64,000 nucleotides of DNA from assembly GCF_003385895.1 (NCBI RefSeq), contig NZ_QRDQ01000010.1, positions 248,001 to 312,000 of the forward strand, in the 5' to 3' direction. The translations under genes and the position numbers were made by a program. Every line of letters begins with the position of its first letter. Position 1 is the stretch's first letter. The notes beneath the pieces were generated by a model that worked only from the letters and a program-made list of their open reading frames with translations, made no database searches and was not told the DNA's origin. The DNA comes from Flavobacterium cutihirudinis. GTDB lineage: Bacteria; Bacteroidota; Bacteroidia; Flavobacteriales; Flavobacteriaceae. Positions 25,708 through 35,604 of this stretch are shown here, piece after piece.

Positions 25708-27048
25708 TTATAATACAAAAGAACCTATCAAAAATCCTACGGCAATAGCGACACTTATGGTGACGACACCCGGAACGAGAAAACTATGATTGATAACAAA
25801 TTTTCCTATTTTGGTGCTTCCCGTTCTGTCAAAATTTATTGCTGCCAATAATGTTGGATAACCCGGTAAAACAAAATCACTGTTTACAGCCGGAAAAATG
25901 GCGATTAAAGCTGATGGCGGCAATCCTAATGCGATTCCTAAAGGCATCATTGTTTTGGTTGTGGCGGCCTGACTAAACATAAGGGCGCCCATTATGAAGA
26001 CTGCTATAGCAAAGGTCCAAGGATGTTCAGATACAATTCCGCCAAGCGCTTTTTGCATGGTGTCATTGTTTGCATGCATGAAGGTTGAGCTCATCCAAAC
26101 TACTCCAAATACAGATACTACTGCCGATGCCATAGAAGTAAAAAGACTAGCTTTTGTAACCTCAGTTGTACTTGTTTTAGTAATTAGCATCATGGCAGCA
26201 GCGGCACTTAGTGTAACAACACTAATTACGGTCACCATAGTTAATGAGCCGTCTGCATTTACGGCCAATGTTTTTTCTCCAGGTGAAAAATGAGGAACTA
26301 AAGCTGGAAATGCACCCGCAATTACAATAAGAATGATAGCGCAGCCAAAAATTAAAACTGAGGTTTTTGCACCTGGTTTTAATTGCGCTTGCGTTCCTTC
26401 ACTACTTGTATTCATGGTTTGTGCGAATTCCGGATCTTGCATTTTTTCAATAAAGATAGGATCATCATTTAGTTCTTTTCCTTTTTTGAAAACAGAGAAA
26501 CAGCCAATCAGTATTCCGATAATGCTGGCAGGAATACAAATAGACATAATATTGACCAAAGCTCCGGGATAGGCTAGAATTACAACCAGAGCTGCTGTTG
26601 CGGCACTCATTGGACTTCCAGTTAAGGCAATATGAGAAGCAATAACAGAAATACTTAATGGTCGTTCAGGCCTAATTCTTTTCTTGGCAGAAACTTCAGA
26701 AATAATAGGAAGCAACGAATAAACAATATGCGCAGTTCCCGCAAATAAGCACAAAAAGTAAACTGTAAATGGAGCTATGAAAGTAATGTTCGAAGGATTA
26801 CTCCGAATGATCTTTTCGGCCAGTTGAACCAGATAATCGAGCCCACCGGAAGCTTGCAATGTTGCAGCAGTGGTTACAATGGCCATAATAATCAACATTA
26901 CATCAAGTGGAGGATCTGTTGGTTTTAAATTGAAAACAAAAATGAAAATCAATAATCCAACCATTCCCATTACTCCCAGACCAATTCCTTTCATCTGTGA
27001 TCCAATAAGAATCATCCCGATAAGAATTATAAATTCAATCCAAATCAT
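25708..27048 (-). CDS. Anaerobic C4-dicarboxylate carrier, DcuA/DcuB family
   Basis: A 446-residue inner-membrane protein with about ten helices. Segments such as GLDYLVQLAEKIIRSNPSNI, FAGTAHIVYSLLPIISEV, RPERPLSISVIASHIALTGS and PMSAATAALVVI match DcuA/DcuB. These carriers exchange or import aspartate, fumarate, malate and succinate. In this operon the natural reaction is aspartate uptake against fumarate or succinate. DcuA and DcuB cannot be separated by eye. Confidence 0.9.
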   Translation of the reverse strand: MIWIEFIILIGMILIGSQMKGIGLGVMGMVGLLIFIFVFNLKPTDPPLDVMLIIMAIVTTAATLQASGGLDYLVQLAEKIIRSNPSNITFIAPFTVYFLCLFAGTAHIVYSLLPIISEVSAKKRIRPERPLSISVIASHIALTGSPMSAATAALVVILAYPGALVNIMSICIPASIIGILIGCFSVFKKGKELNDDPIFIEKMQDPEFAQTMNTSSEGTQAQLKPGAKTSVLIFGCAIILIVIAGAFPALVPHFSPGEKTLAVNADGSLTMVTVISVVTLSAAAAMMLITKTSTTEVTKASLFTSMASAVVSVFGVVWMSSTFMHANNDTMQKALGGIVSEHPWTFAIAVFIMGALMFSQAATTKTMMPLGIALGLPPSALIAIFPAVNSDFVLPGYPTLLAAINFDRTGSTKIGKFVINHSFLVPGVVTISVAIAVGFLIGSFVL

Positions 27049-27126
27049 ACTTTAAATTTTTAGATTATTACTATTTAATTCGGCATTAAAGAAAACAGGT
27101 TGAGAGGTTTTCTTTTTGTAATTCAA

Positions 27127-28176
27127 TTAATAATCAAAGAAATTTTGTTGGATTTTTGCTCTGTCGTTTGTTTCTGTTAAAGACAACATTAACAGCACTC
27201 TGGCTTTTTGCGGATTTAAATCGTCAGCTACAACAAAACCAAGTTCAGCATCTTTTACTTCATTATCTAAGGTAACTCTTCCGGATCCTGCTCTTGCAGA
27301 ACGGCAAACGATAATCCCTTTTTTAGCAGCTTCAGCAAGTGCTTTTCCTACGGGAGCGCCAAAGTTTCCGTTACCCATTCCGGCATAAACGATTCCTTTT
27401 GGTCCTGAATTGGTTATACAATATACACTATTGGCATTTGCATCAGCATATCCGTAAACAATTTCAACCTGAGGAAGTGAATTCAATTTTGTAACATCAA
27501 ATTTTTTGGCTGGATTTCGTAAAGACTGATAGTAATATTTTACTTTTCCATCATAAATCAAACCAATCGGACCGTAATTTCGGGATTGGAAAGTTTCTAT
27601 ATTAGTAGTACTCGTTTTGGTAACATCTCTTGCATCAAAAATCTTTTCGTCCATAGCAACGATTACGCCTCTTGTTTTGCTGCTTTCGTCTGCTGCAACA
27701 ACTACTGCGTCCAAAAGATTTCGGTTACCATCCTGACTCATCGCAGTTGACGGACGCATTGCGCCCACAAGAACTACTGGTTTGTCATACTGTACTGTTA
27801 AATCTAAGAAATACGCGGTTTCTTCCTGAGTGTCTGTTCCGTGCGTTACTACAACGGCATCAGCTTCATTGTTTTTGAAGATTTCGTTAATTCTTTTAGT
27901 CAATTTTAACCAAGTCACAATATTCATGTCCTGGCTTCCAATTGAAGCAATTTGTTCACCGGTGATTTTACCGTAATTATGAATCTGGGGAACGGCATTC
28001 AATAAATCATCGATAGGTACTTTACCTGCAGTATAAGCTGCTTTTGTAGAAGAATCTCCTGAACCGGCAATAGTTCCTCCGGTGGCAAGAATAATGATTC
28101 TTTTTTGTGTTGAAGCAGTTTGAGCATAAGAGGTAAAAGTCAAAATAGATAAAACGATTAAAATTATTTTTTTCAT
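27127..28176 (-). CDS. ansB: L-asparaginase, type II, exported
   Basis: The start at 28176 (MKKIILIVLSILTF) gives a proper signal peptide ending near SYAQT; eight upstream codons do not help. The 349-residue product has the first catalytic threonine in IILATGGTIAGSG and the second in VVTHGTDTQEETAYF, plus the serine and lysine-bearing KPVVLVGAMRPSTAMSQDGN. It hydrolyses asparagine to aspartate and ammonia in the periplasm. The aspartase gene precedes it by 58 bp and the Dcu carrier follows by 78 bp, so its product is taken straight into the operon's pathway. Confidence 0.95.
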   Translation of the reverse strand: MKKIILIVLSILTFTSYAQTASTQKRIIILATGGTIAGSGDSSTKAAYTAGKVPIDDLLNAVPQIHNYGKITGEQIASIGSQDMNIVTWLKLTKRINEIFKNNEADAVVVTHGTDTQEETAYFLDLTVQYDKPVVLVGAMRPSTAMSQDGNRNLLDAVVVAADESSKTRGVIVAMDEKIFDARDVTKTSTTNIETFQSRNYGPIGLIYDGKVKYYYQSLRNPAKKFDVTKLNSLPQVEIVYGYADANANSVYCITNSGPKGIVYAGMGNGNFGAPVGKALAEAAKKGIIVCRSARAGSGRVTLDNEVKDAELGFVVADDLNPQKARVLLMLSLTETNDRAKIQQNFFDY

Positions 28177-28234
28177 GGTTATATTTTTTTGATTAAACAA
28201 TCTTGGTTTATTCGTGAGTCTGATTTTATGAAAT

Positions 28235-29644
28235 CTAAGAGCTTATAAATTTTGGATTGATTAAGTTTTCCAATGAATAGATTTCATCCCATTTTTCCTG
28301 TGTAATCAGTTTACGCTCAACCACAGCAATCTGGTGTACACTTTTTCCTGTTTTTAAAGCTTCGCCTGCTATACTGGCACTTTCTTCGTATCCGAGAATT
28401 GGATTTAATTGTGTCACAATTCCGATACTGTTCATTACCATATTGTAGCAGTGTGTTTCATTTGCAGTAATTCCGTTAACGCATTTATCAATTAACACCT
28501 GAATGGCATTTGACAAATAATCTAAAGAAGTAAACATTGCAAAAGCAATTACAGGTTCCATAACATTAAGTTGCAATTGTCCTGCTTCTGCTGCTAATGT
28601 TAAAGTTAAATCCTGTCCAATTACATAGAAACAAGTCTGATTAACAACTTCCGGAATAACAGGATTTACTTTTCCAGGCATGATAGATGAACCAGGCTGA
28701 CGCGCAGGCAGATTAATTTCGTTTAAACCAGTTCTTGGTCCAGAACTTAGTAAGCGTAAATCATTGCAAATTTTAGAGATTTTTACAGCTGTTCTTTTCA
28801 TGGTTCCCATAATCTGAACGTAAGCACCGGTATCGACAGTAGCTTCAATTAAATCTGGAGCAAGAGTTAGCGGAATTCCAACTTCTTTCGCCAGATAATT
28901 AACGCATAATTCCGGATAACCTTCTGGTGCATTTACTTTTGTACCAATGGCTGTTGCTCCCATATTAATTTCCAGAAGAAGACTTTGAGCATCTTTTAAT
29001 CGTCGCACATCTTCACCAATTGTTGTGGCATAAGAGTGAAACTCCTGTCCTAAAGTCATCGGTACGGCATCTTGTAATTGCGTTCTTCCCATTTTCAGAA
29101 CTCTTTTGAATTCTTCACCTTTTGCGGCAAAAGCTCTTTCAAGATTTTCAACCGTTTTGATGAAACTATCCATTTTTAGATAAAGAGCAATTCTGAATGC
29201 AGAAGGATAAGCATCATTTGTCGACTGTGAACAGTTCACATGATTATTGGGATGCAGGAAATTGTATTCTCCTTTTTTATGACCTAAATACTCCAGACCA
29301 ATGTTGGCAATTACTTCATTGGCATTCATATTTACAGAAGTTCCGGCGCCACCCTGAATTAGATCACTCACAAATTCCTGATTAAATTTGCCTGCAATAA
29401 CCTGATCACTTCCATAACAAATGGCTTCGGCAATTTTTGGATCCAATGCACCACAGTCTCTGTTTGCCATTGCAGCGCCTTTTTTTACATACCCTAAAGC
29501 TTTAATAAATAAAGGTTCTTTTGAAATTGGAATTCCCGTTATATTGAAGTTTTCAACCGCCCTAAAAGTCTGGATTCCGTAGTATAAGTGATTCGGGATA
29601 TCCAATTCACCTAAAAAATCGTGTTCTTTTCTTGTCTGTGTCAT
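28235..29644 (-). CDS. aspA: Aspartate ammonia-lyase
   Basis: A 469-residue member of the fumarase/aspartase superfamily. The family signature GSSIMPGKVNPVIPEVVNQ (about residues 316-334) is intact, as are the substrate regions QGGAGTSVNMNANEVI and GRTQLQDAVPMTLGQEF. It converts aspartate to fumarate and ammonia in the cytoplasm. Context (asparaginase, Dcu, AspT-like antiporter) supports aspartase over fumarase. Confidence 0.95.
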   Translation of the reverse strand: MTQTRKEHDFLGELDIPNHLYYGIQTFRAVENFNITGIPISKEPLFIKALGYVKKGAAMANRDCGALDPKIAEAICYGSDQVIAGKFNQEFVSDLIQGGAGTSVNMNANEVIANIGLEYLGHKKGEYNFLHPNNHVNCSQSTNDAYPSAFRIALYLKMDSFIKTVENLERAFAAKGEEFKRVLKMGRTQLQDAVPMTLGQEFHSYATTIGEDVRRLKDAQSLLLEINMGATAIGTKVNAPEGYPELCVNYLAKEVGIPLTLAPDLIEATVDTGAYVQIMGTMKRTAVKISKICNDLRLLSSGPRTGLNEINLPARQPGSSIMPGKVNPVIPEVVNQTCFYVIGQDLTLTLAAEAGQLQLNVMEPVIAFAMFTSLDYLSNAIQVLIDKCVNGITANETHCYNMVMNSIGIVTQLNPILGYEESASIAGEALKTGKSVHQIAVVERKLITQEKWDEIYSLENLINPKFISS

Positions 29645-29723
29645 AATGTATTGAAATTTAATTAATTAATTTATTATCGAATTGCAAAAATTTTCAATTT
29701 GTTAAAACATAAATCAGTAAGAA

Positions 29724-31400
29724 TCAAGTCATGATTCCAACAATAATGGGACCCCAGGCGGTAAGGAGAATATTGCCCAGAGCATATGGAATGGTATAGC
29801 CTAAAACAGGGAATTTACTGGCTGAGGCATCCTGAATGGCTTTTAATCCTATTGTTGAGGTTCCGGCGCCTGTTTGTGCACCAAGAAGAATAATAGGATT
29901 TATTTTAAGAATATAACGGCCAAAATACAGCCCGATGATATGCGGAATAATCGCTACGGCAAGACCGGCAAATATGATACTGATTCCCGTTTCGCGAAGT
30001 GCAGAAATAAAACTTGGTCCCGCGGCCAAACCTATAAGTCCTATAAAAGTGGCGAGGCCAACATTATCAAATATCCACAAAGCAGGCTCCGGAATACTGC
30101 CAAAAAATGGAGTTCTGGAATGTAGCCATCCAAATATAAGACCCATGACCAAAGCGCCTCCGCTGGTTGTTAAAGTTATAGAAATACCAAAAACAGTAAC
30201 AGAAAGTAGTCCTAATAGACCTCCCAAAACGATACCCAATCCAACAAATATAATGTCTGTTTCAGGGCTTAAACGGTCCAAATAACCAATTTCTTTTGCG
30301 GCTGCTTCGATATTTGTCTTTTTACCGGAGATTTTAAGAATATCTCCTTTATTTAAAACGGTTGATGGATCCAACGGAATTTCATGATATTCACGCATAA
30401 TCTGATCAATCATTAAACCATTGAAAAAAGTACAATTACGCAATTCTTCGACTGTTTTTCCGGCTATATTTTTATTGGTTATCGTAATATCCATATTGGC
30501 CAGAGGGAAATTCAACAACTCTTCGTCCAGAACTTCAGGACCTATAGAAGGCATGCTGTCCAGAATTATTCCGTGTTGCGCCATAACAACCAAAACATCG
30601 TTTTCTCGTATAATGGTATCCGGTTTAGGATCGATTAGTTTTTTCTTATGACGAAGACGTTGTACAATTATTCTAAGACCCGGTTTTGATTTTTCAAATT
30701 CACTGATAGTTAATCCAATGCATTTTTCATTAGTTACTTGGTAAGCTCTTATAATCCAACGTCTGTAAGCACTGCTGGTTCCGGGTTCGTATTCAACTTC
30801 TCCATTTATTGTTTTACCTAATTTGGCACTTTCTTTAGCTAAATCAATTCCAAGTAATTTTGGAGCTATTGCTGTAAGAAAAAATACAAACGATGTTGCT
30901 CCTGTTAAATAGGTTACTGCGTAAGCGACAGGAATATTATTGATGAGTCTTGTTTTTTCAAGATCCGGAAGGTCAAGATGACTTATGGCATCTGAAGCGG
31001 TCCCAATTACGGTTGATTCTGAAAATGCTCCTGCCAAAAGACCAGCAGCGGTGCCAACATCGTATCCTAACATTGTTGAAACTGCATAAGCTACCAATAG
31101 ACAAGAGGTACATATAACAACGGTCAGCATCAATTGTGGTAAAGCATTTTTTTTCAGCCCCTGAAAGAACTGTGGACCAACTTTATATCCCGTTGAAAAA
31201 AGGAAAAAATCAAAAAATATGGTTTTAACGAGAGGGTCGACTTCGATACCAATTTGGCCAATTAAGACTCCTGCAAATAACGTTCCTAAGACGACACCAA
31301 TTTTGAATGAGCCAATCTTAATATGTCCAAATAAAAATCCTAATGCTAAGGATAAGAAAATAGCTAATTCAGGATTCTCTCGAAGTATAGTTGTAACCAT
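29724..31400 (-). CDS. Aspartate:alanine antiporter-family (AspT/YidE) transporter
   Basis: A 558-residue protein made of two homologous membrane halves (AspT/YidE duplication) separated by two TrkA-C-like soluble domains (about 200-375). The membrane repeats hold GLLAGAFSESTVIGTASDAI and LLGAQTGAGTSTIGLKAIQD. AspT family members exchange aspartate for alanine and can generate proton-motive force. As first gene of the operon with aspartase it likely imports aspartate or exports alanine or a dicarboxylate; the true substrates are inference. Confidence 0.87.
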   Translation of the reverse strand: MVTTILRENPELAIFLSLALGFLFGHIKIGSFKIGVVLGTLFAGVLIGQIGIEVDPLVKTIFFDFFLFSTGYKVGPQFFQGLKKNALPQLMLTVVICTSCLLVAYAVSTMLGYDVGTAAGLLAGAFSESTVIGTASDAISHLDLPDLEKTRLINNIPVAYAVTYLTGATSFVFFLTAIAPKLLGIDLAKESAKLGKTINGEVEYEPGTSSAYRRWIIRAYQVTNEKCIGLTISEFEKSKPGLRIIVQRLRHKKKLIDPKPDTIIRENDVLVVMAQHGIILDSMPSIGPEVLDEELLNFPLANMDITITNKNIAGKTVEELRNCTFFNGLMIDQIMREYHEIPLDPSTVLNKGDILKISGKKTNIEAAAKEIGYLDRLSPETDIIFVGLGIVLGGLLGLLSVTVFGISITLTTSGGALVMGLIFGWLHSRTPFFGSIPEPALWIFDNVGLATFIGLIGLAAGPSFISALRETGISIIFAGLAVAIIPHIIGLYFGRYILKINPIILLGAQTGAGTSTIGLKAIQDASASKFPVLGYTIPYALGNILLTAWGPIIVGIMT

Positions 31401-31711
31401 ATTGCTAAATTTTATTTAAGAAACAATATTTGCTAAAAATCAACTGCTTAGAAAAAAAAAACAAAATTTAGATTTGGGGGATTTTTTTTCTAAATTTTGA
31501 TTAAAGGTAATAATTTTTTTAATAATTTTATTAAAACATAAAAATAAATACCTGTATTTCAGTTGTTTATTAATTTAGGTTTGAAGTGATCGTTTTTTGT
31601 CCCATCCAATGTTATTTTTCCGTTTTTATTGTATTAAATTTTTATTAAGCGGAATGTTGATTTTTTAGTTCAGAAAAACTTTGATTAAATAAGATCTTAA
31701 ATACTTAGAAC
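31401..31711. other. AT-rich divergent control region, aspartate operon / malic enzyme
   Basis: A 311-bp gap between two divergent units, very AT-rich and with long A/T runs. TAGGTTTG at 31576-31583 fits the -7 consensus for malic enzyme with a 128-bp leader, but no good -33 partner is evident. I find no convincing -7 box for the leftward operon and no clear operator dyad. Confidence 0.45.
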
Positions 31712-33334
31712 ATGGAAAAAGATTACGCAAAGGGTTATTATTTACTCTATGATCCTAATAATAATAAAGGAACAGCTTTCAGCCATTCTGAAAGAGAAGA
31801 AGCAGGTTTAGAAGGATTACTGCCTGAAACTATAGAAAGTCTTGAAACACAAATTCTTAGAGTGGACAGGCAATTGGAACATTTTGACAAGCCAATAAAT
31901 AAATACATGTATTTAATGAATTTGCTGGACAACAATGTGACATTGTTTTTTAAAACAATCATGAGCAAACCATCAAAATATTTGCCTTTGGTATACACAC
32001 CAACAGTAGGTGAGGCCTGTCAGAAATTTGGATTGCTTGCAACACGACCTCGGGCAATTTTTATTTCGATAAATCAAAAAGACAGAATTAAAGAGATTTT
32101 AAATAACTGGTGCCACCCGGATGTTCATTTTGCAGTTGTTACTGACGGTGAGCGTATTCTAGGACTTGGTGATCTTGGTATTGCGGGAATTGGAATTCCT
32201 ATGGGAAAACTGATTTTATACACAAGTTGTGCCGGAGTGCCGCCTGAACATACATTACCTATAGTCTTGGATGTGGGTACAAATAACGAAGAATTCTTAA
32301 ACGATCCTCTTTATCCCGGATTACGACAAAAAAGAGCGACAGGAAAAATATATGACGATTTTATTGAAGCTTTTGTAGTGGCTATAAATGAATGTTATCC
32401 AAAAATATGTATTCAGTGGGAAGATTTTGGAGGTGTAAACGCAATTAGGATTCTCAACAAATACCGTTATAAAATTAGTACTTTCAATGATGATATTCAG
32501 GGAACTGCAGCAATTGCGACAGCAGGTTTTATAGCAATAAGCAAATTGCTCAAAAAATCATTCAAGGAACAGCGTTTTCTTTTTTTAGGTGCTGGTGCAG
32601 CTGCTTCGGGAATTGCAAATATGCTGTTGCAGAAATTTCGAAAAGAAGGTTTGAGCGAAGAAGAAGCAGTAAAACAAATCTGGATGTTTGATATTAATGG
32701 TCTGATTGTAAAATCGAGAACAGATATTGCGGATCATCAAAAGCCTTTTGCGCATGAAATTGAAGGAACTGATGATTTTGCTGACGCCGTTCTTAAAATA
32801 AGACCAACCGCTATTATTGGCGTTAGTACAATTGGTGGTGCATTCAATCAGCGTGTAATAGAAAACATGAGTTTGGTGAATGAACGTCCTGTCATTTTTC
32901 CATATTCAAATCCAACTTCACATTCCGAATGTACGGCCGAAGAAGCATATAAATGGAGTAAAGGCAAAGCTATTTTTGCCAGCGGTAGCCCATTTGCGCC
33001 GGTAACTTACGATGGAAAAGTGTTTAAACCCGGTCAGGGAAACAATGTCTTTATCTTTCCAGCAATGGGATTGGCTATTTTTGCAACAGCTGCCAAAAGA
33101 GTGACGGATGAAATGCTTTTAATAGCAGCGGAATCAGTAGCAGATCATATTTCTGATGAAGATTTTGAAAACGGACTCATTTACCCGCATGTCGACGATA
33201 TTCTTGCAGTATCAATTAATGTTGCAGAAAAGATTGCCGAAGAGATTTTTAACAGCGGTCAAGCTGGCGTTGAAAGACCCGACGATATTCGCAGTTTTAT
33301 ATTAAGTAAAATGTATACTCCCGTTTACAGATAA
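31712..33334 (+). CDS. NAD-type malic enzyme
   Basis: A 540-residue malic enzyme (MaeA/SfcA size and layout). It has YTPTVGEACQKFG, the malate/metal region LPIVLDVGTNNEEFLND and IQWEDFGGVNAIRIL, the nucleotide site FLFLGAGAAASGIANML and the FASGSPFAPVTYDGK block. It oxidatively decarboxylates malate to pyruvate. Divergent placement from the aspartase operon gives fumarate-derived malate an outlet to pyruvate. It ends 6 bp from the convergent DUF2490 gene. Confidence 0.93.
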   Translation: MEKDYAKGYYLLYDPNNNKGTAFSHSEREEAGLEGLLPETIESLETQILRVDRQLEHFDKPINKYMYLMNLLDNNVTLFFKTIMSKPSKYLPLVYTPTVGEACQKFGLLATRPRAIFISINQKDRIKEILNNWCHPDVHFAVVTDGERILGLGDLGIAGIGIPMGKLILYTSCAGVPPEHTLPIVLDVGTNNEEFLNDPLYPGLRQKRATGKIYDDFIEAFVVAINECYPKICIQWEDFGGVNAIRILNKYRYKISTFNDDIQGTAAIATAGFIAISKLLKKSFKEQRFLFLGAGAAASGIANMLLQKFRKEGLSEEEAVKQIWMFDINGLIVKSRTDIADHQKPFAHEIEGTDDFADAVLKIRPTAIIGVSTIGGAFNQRVIENMSLVNERPVIFPYSNPTSHSECTAEEAYKWSKGKAIFASGSPFAPVTYDGKVFKPGQGNNVFIFPAMGLAIFATAAKRVTDEMLLIAAESVADHISDEDFENGLIYPHVDDILAVSINVAEKIAEEIFNSGQAGVERPDDIRSFILSKMYTPVYR

Positions 33335-33340
33335 TAAACG

Positions 33341-34111
33341 TTATTCATCTCCTGAATTTTCTGTAGTTGAAGGCGCTTTTTTTCGAATGCTGGTGTTCAG
33401 ATAAAAGAACCATCGAATCGTATGGTTCATGTCATACTGATAGCCGGAATATTTTTGTTGGTACACATTCATATAACCAAAATCAAAACTCCATTTGGGA
33501 TTGAAGGTATGTCTGATTCCGATAAAAAATCTATTTTGGTCGAAAGTATTATAAACTGCTTCTTTTCCAAAATTTAAAAGAATTTCATCAGAAAGTACCA
33601 TCGACGGAAGTTTTGGATTATTAAAAATGCGAAAGGTAAAACTGCTGAGGTAACGAAACCTATTGGTAAAACGTACTTGTCCGCTTTCCTGATCGTTTAC
33701 AATTTTTTCCTGCCAGCGTTGTTCACTTCGAAGTCGTTGCAAGATAGAAACATTTCCAAACTTCACATTCAGTTGTGCTTGTTGATACAGTCTGTTTTCA
33801 TCTGCAAAAGTACTCCAGTCGGGATTTGTCGGCGCAAGCCACATATGTGCATATCCAAGATTAAGTGAAACATTTGAATTCGGAATATAACTAATTCCGC
33901 CTCTGATAAAATAGAAACTGTCATCGGCAACAAAATCATTTCTTCTTATATGAAAATCGCCTACAATGCCCCAATGATCTGCAAATTTGGTAACTGTATT
34001 TATAGATACCCAGGTTTGAACTTGATGGTTGATTTCTTTTTCTTGCGGAGTCTGCGCAGTCAGGAATAAAGGAAAAAAAGCAATCAGCAATGGAGTAAAA
34101 ACGTTCTTCAT
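33341..34111 (-). CDS. DUF2490 outer-membrane protein
   Basis: A 256-residue protein with signal peptide (about 1-19) and alternating beta-strands: INHQVQTWVSINTVTKFADH, RGGISYIPNSNVSLNLGYAH and GIRHTFNPKWSFDFGYMNVY. These fit DUF2490, a predicted small beta-barrel of unknown function found widely in Bacteroidota. No operon partner is evident. Confidence 0.85.
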   Translation of the reverse strand: MKNVFTPLLIAFFPLFLTAQTPQEKEINHQVQTWVSINTVTKFADHWGIVGDFHIRRNDFVADDSFYFIRGGISYIPNSNVSLNLGYAHMWLAPTNPDWSTFADENRLYQQAQLNVKFGNVSILQRLRSEQRWQEKIVNDQESGQVRFTNRFRYLSSFTFRIFNNPKLPSMVLSDEILLNFGKEAVYNTFDQNRFFIGIRHTFNPKWSFDFGYMNVYQQKYSGYQYDMNHTIRWFFYLNTSIRKKAPSTTENSGDE

Positions 34112-34257
34112 AATTAAATTATTAGAAATTAGTTTTAATGCTATAGTGAATTTCTTTTCAATCAGTAAAACGGTGATATGTAGTAAGATATGTTGTAAAG
34201 ATACTATTAATGGCGGAATATTTGTACATAAAACTTGAGCTAATTTTATCGAATTGC

Positions 34258-34304
34258 AAAGCGTAAGTGTTCCGTTTTTAAAGATATAAAAGGAACAACG
34301 CTTC
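34258..34304 (-). terminator. Likely terminator of the 34309-34791 gene
   Basis: AAGCGT...GTTCC (34259-34273) pairs with GGAAC...ACGCTT (34292-34303) as an imperfect stem; read leftward it follows the membrane-protein stop and ends in T-rich sequence. Confidence 0.45.
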
Positions 34305-34308
34305 GGAA

Positions 34309-34791
34309 CTATGTTGTAATGTAAGCCTTGGTTAAAAGAAAAATTATTAGAGTAACATAATAGAGAAGAGTAGCAACGATTGCAAAAATCATATGTGCAA
34401 AGAATAATTGGGCAAAATAACCTGTAAAGTTTATTGAAGGCTGATAATGGGTCAGTTTAAAAATGATCATCCAGCTGATGATTCCAATTACACCACTTAT
34501 AACCCCCAATAGTAGTCCGCTAAATATTGAAACCGGCAATATGTCTTTTGCCCAAATAATATGATAGGCAAACACAAAGAAAAAACCAACAATATAATGA
34601 AACAGCCATCCCATGTTTTTTTTGGATTGAATGGAAATATTAAAATGAAGTTCGGATAAAACGGAGCTTAATAAAACGGGTTCTTTGTATAATTCTCTGA
34701 AATTTCTCGACATTACATAACTAAACCATGTCATTGCGGATGTCGCTCCAAATGAAATTAGAATTAGCTGCAGTAGGACAAATATATCCAT
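34309..34791 (-). CDS. Unknown four-helix membrane protein
   Basis: A 160-residue protein with about four transmembrane helices: residues 2-22 (FVLLQLILISFGATSAM), 62-82 (FHYIVGFFFVFAYHIIW), 87-110 (VSIFSGLLLGVISGVIGI) and 125-155 (FAQLFFAHMIFAIVATLLYY). No family is recognised with confidence and no catalytic motif is seen. Neighbours (DUF2490, the NarL regulator) do not explain it. Confidence 0.7.
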   Translation of the reverse strand: MDIFVLLQLILISFGATSAMTWFSYVMSRNFRELYKEPVLLSSVLSELHFNISIQSKKNMGWLFHYIVGFFFVFAYHIIWAKDILPVSIFSGLLLGVISGVIGIISWMIIFKLTHYQPSINFTGYFAQLFFAHMIFAIVATLLYYVTLIIFLLTKAYITT

Positions 34792-34948
34792 GAGATTATT
34801 TCTTTATAGAATAGTAAAGTTAAAATCAATATCTCGATTTTGATTATAAGATTGTAGTTTGTAATTGTATAATTATCAGTATGATTATACAGTATTGCTT
34901 TTTAATAAAATTATTTGTGCGAGTTGATAAATAAGAAAAACTAAATGC

Positions 34949-34956
34949 TATTTTTG
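34949..34956 (+). promoter_or_regulatory. -7 box for the NarL-type regulator
   Basis: TATTTTTG fits TAnnTTTG, 18 bp before the ATG at 34975. A TTG at 34924-34926 lies 22 bp upstream as a possible -33 element. Confidence 0.6.
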
Positions 34957-34974
34957 TTACAAACCTAATTTACT

Positions 34975-35604
34975 ATGTGCAAGAAAATTTTAATAGTTGA
35001 TGATCATTTGGTAGTACGAAATGGAGTCGCAATGGTTTTGGAAAAACAAATCGAAGACGTACAGATTTCAAATGCCGAAAATTTTTTCGAAGCTATAGAT
35101 CTTTTAAAAGACACTCTTTTTGATCTTGTTATTTTGGATATCAATATTCCGGGTGGAAAATATACTGAAATGATTGGCGAGCTCAGAGCAATTCAGCCTC
35201 TTGTTAGAATACTGGTTTTTTCAGCGCATGAAGAAGAACAACATGCGTTAAAATTTATTTCGGCGGGTGCAAACGGTTATCTGAATAAATTATGTAGTGA
35301 AGAAAAAATGATATTTGCCATAAAATCAATTTTCGAATCTTCAACTTATATTTCACAGGAATTAGTCAGCAAATTATTAGATATTAAAGGCACGCAAAAA
35401 GTTATCAATCCAAAAGAAGTTTTGTCTAAAAGAGAACTTCAGATTGCCGAACTTTTAATTGAAGGAAATGGTAATCTAGAAATTTCAAACAAACTCAATA
35501 TACACATGTCTACGGTTAGTACATATAAAGCGCGAGTTTTTGAAAAACTTAAAATTCACAATCTGGTAGAACTTATCAAGCTTTACAAATCATTTGACTA
35601 CTAG
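34975..35604 (+). CDS. NarL/FixJ-type response regulator
   Basis: A 209-residue two-domain regulator. The receiver (about 3-120) has the acidic DDH pair near residues 9-11, phosphoacceptor Asp55 in VILDINIPG and the conserved lysine in GYLNKLCSEE. The LuxR-type HTH (about 143-205) includes LSKRELQIAELLIEGNGNLE and MSTVSTYKARVFEKLKI. Its stop overlaps by 4 bp the stop end of the convergent histidine kinase gene, which has no receiver of its own; the two are the obvious pair. Confidence 0.92.
   Translation: MCKKILIVDDHLVVRNGVAMVLEKQIEDVQISNAENFFEAIDLLKDTLFDLVILDINIPGGKYTEMIGELRAIQPLVRILVFSAHEEEQHALKFISAGANGYLNKLCSEEKMIFAIKSIFESSTYISQELVSKLLDIKGTQKVINPKEVLSKRELQIAELLIEGNGNLEISNKLNIHMSTVSTYKARVFEKLKIHNLVELIKLYKSFDY

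Noticed and set aside
31441..31530. Long A/T runs in the aspartate-malic enzyme gap as a bent-DNA operator
   Set aside because: No dyad or phased tract pattern strong enough to support a specific site.
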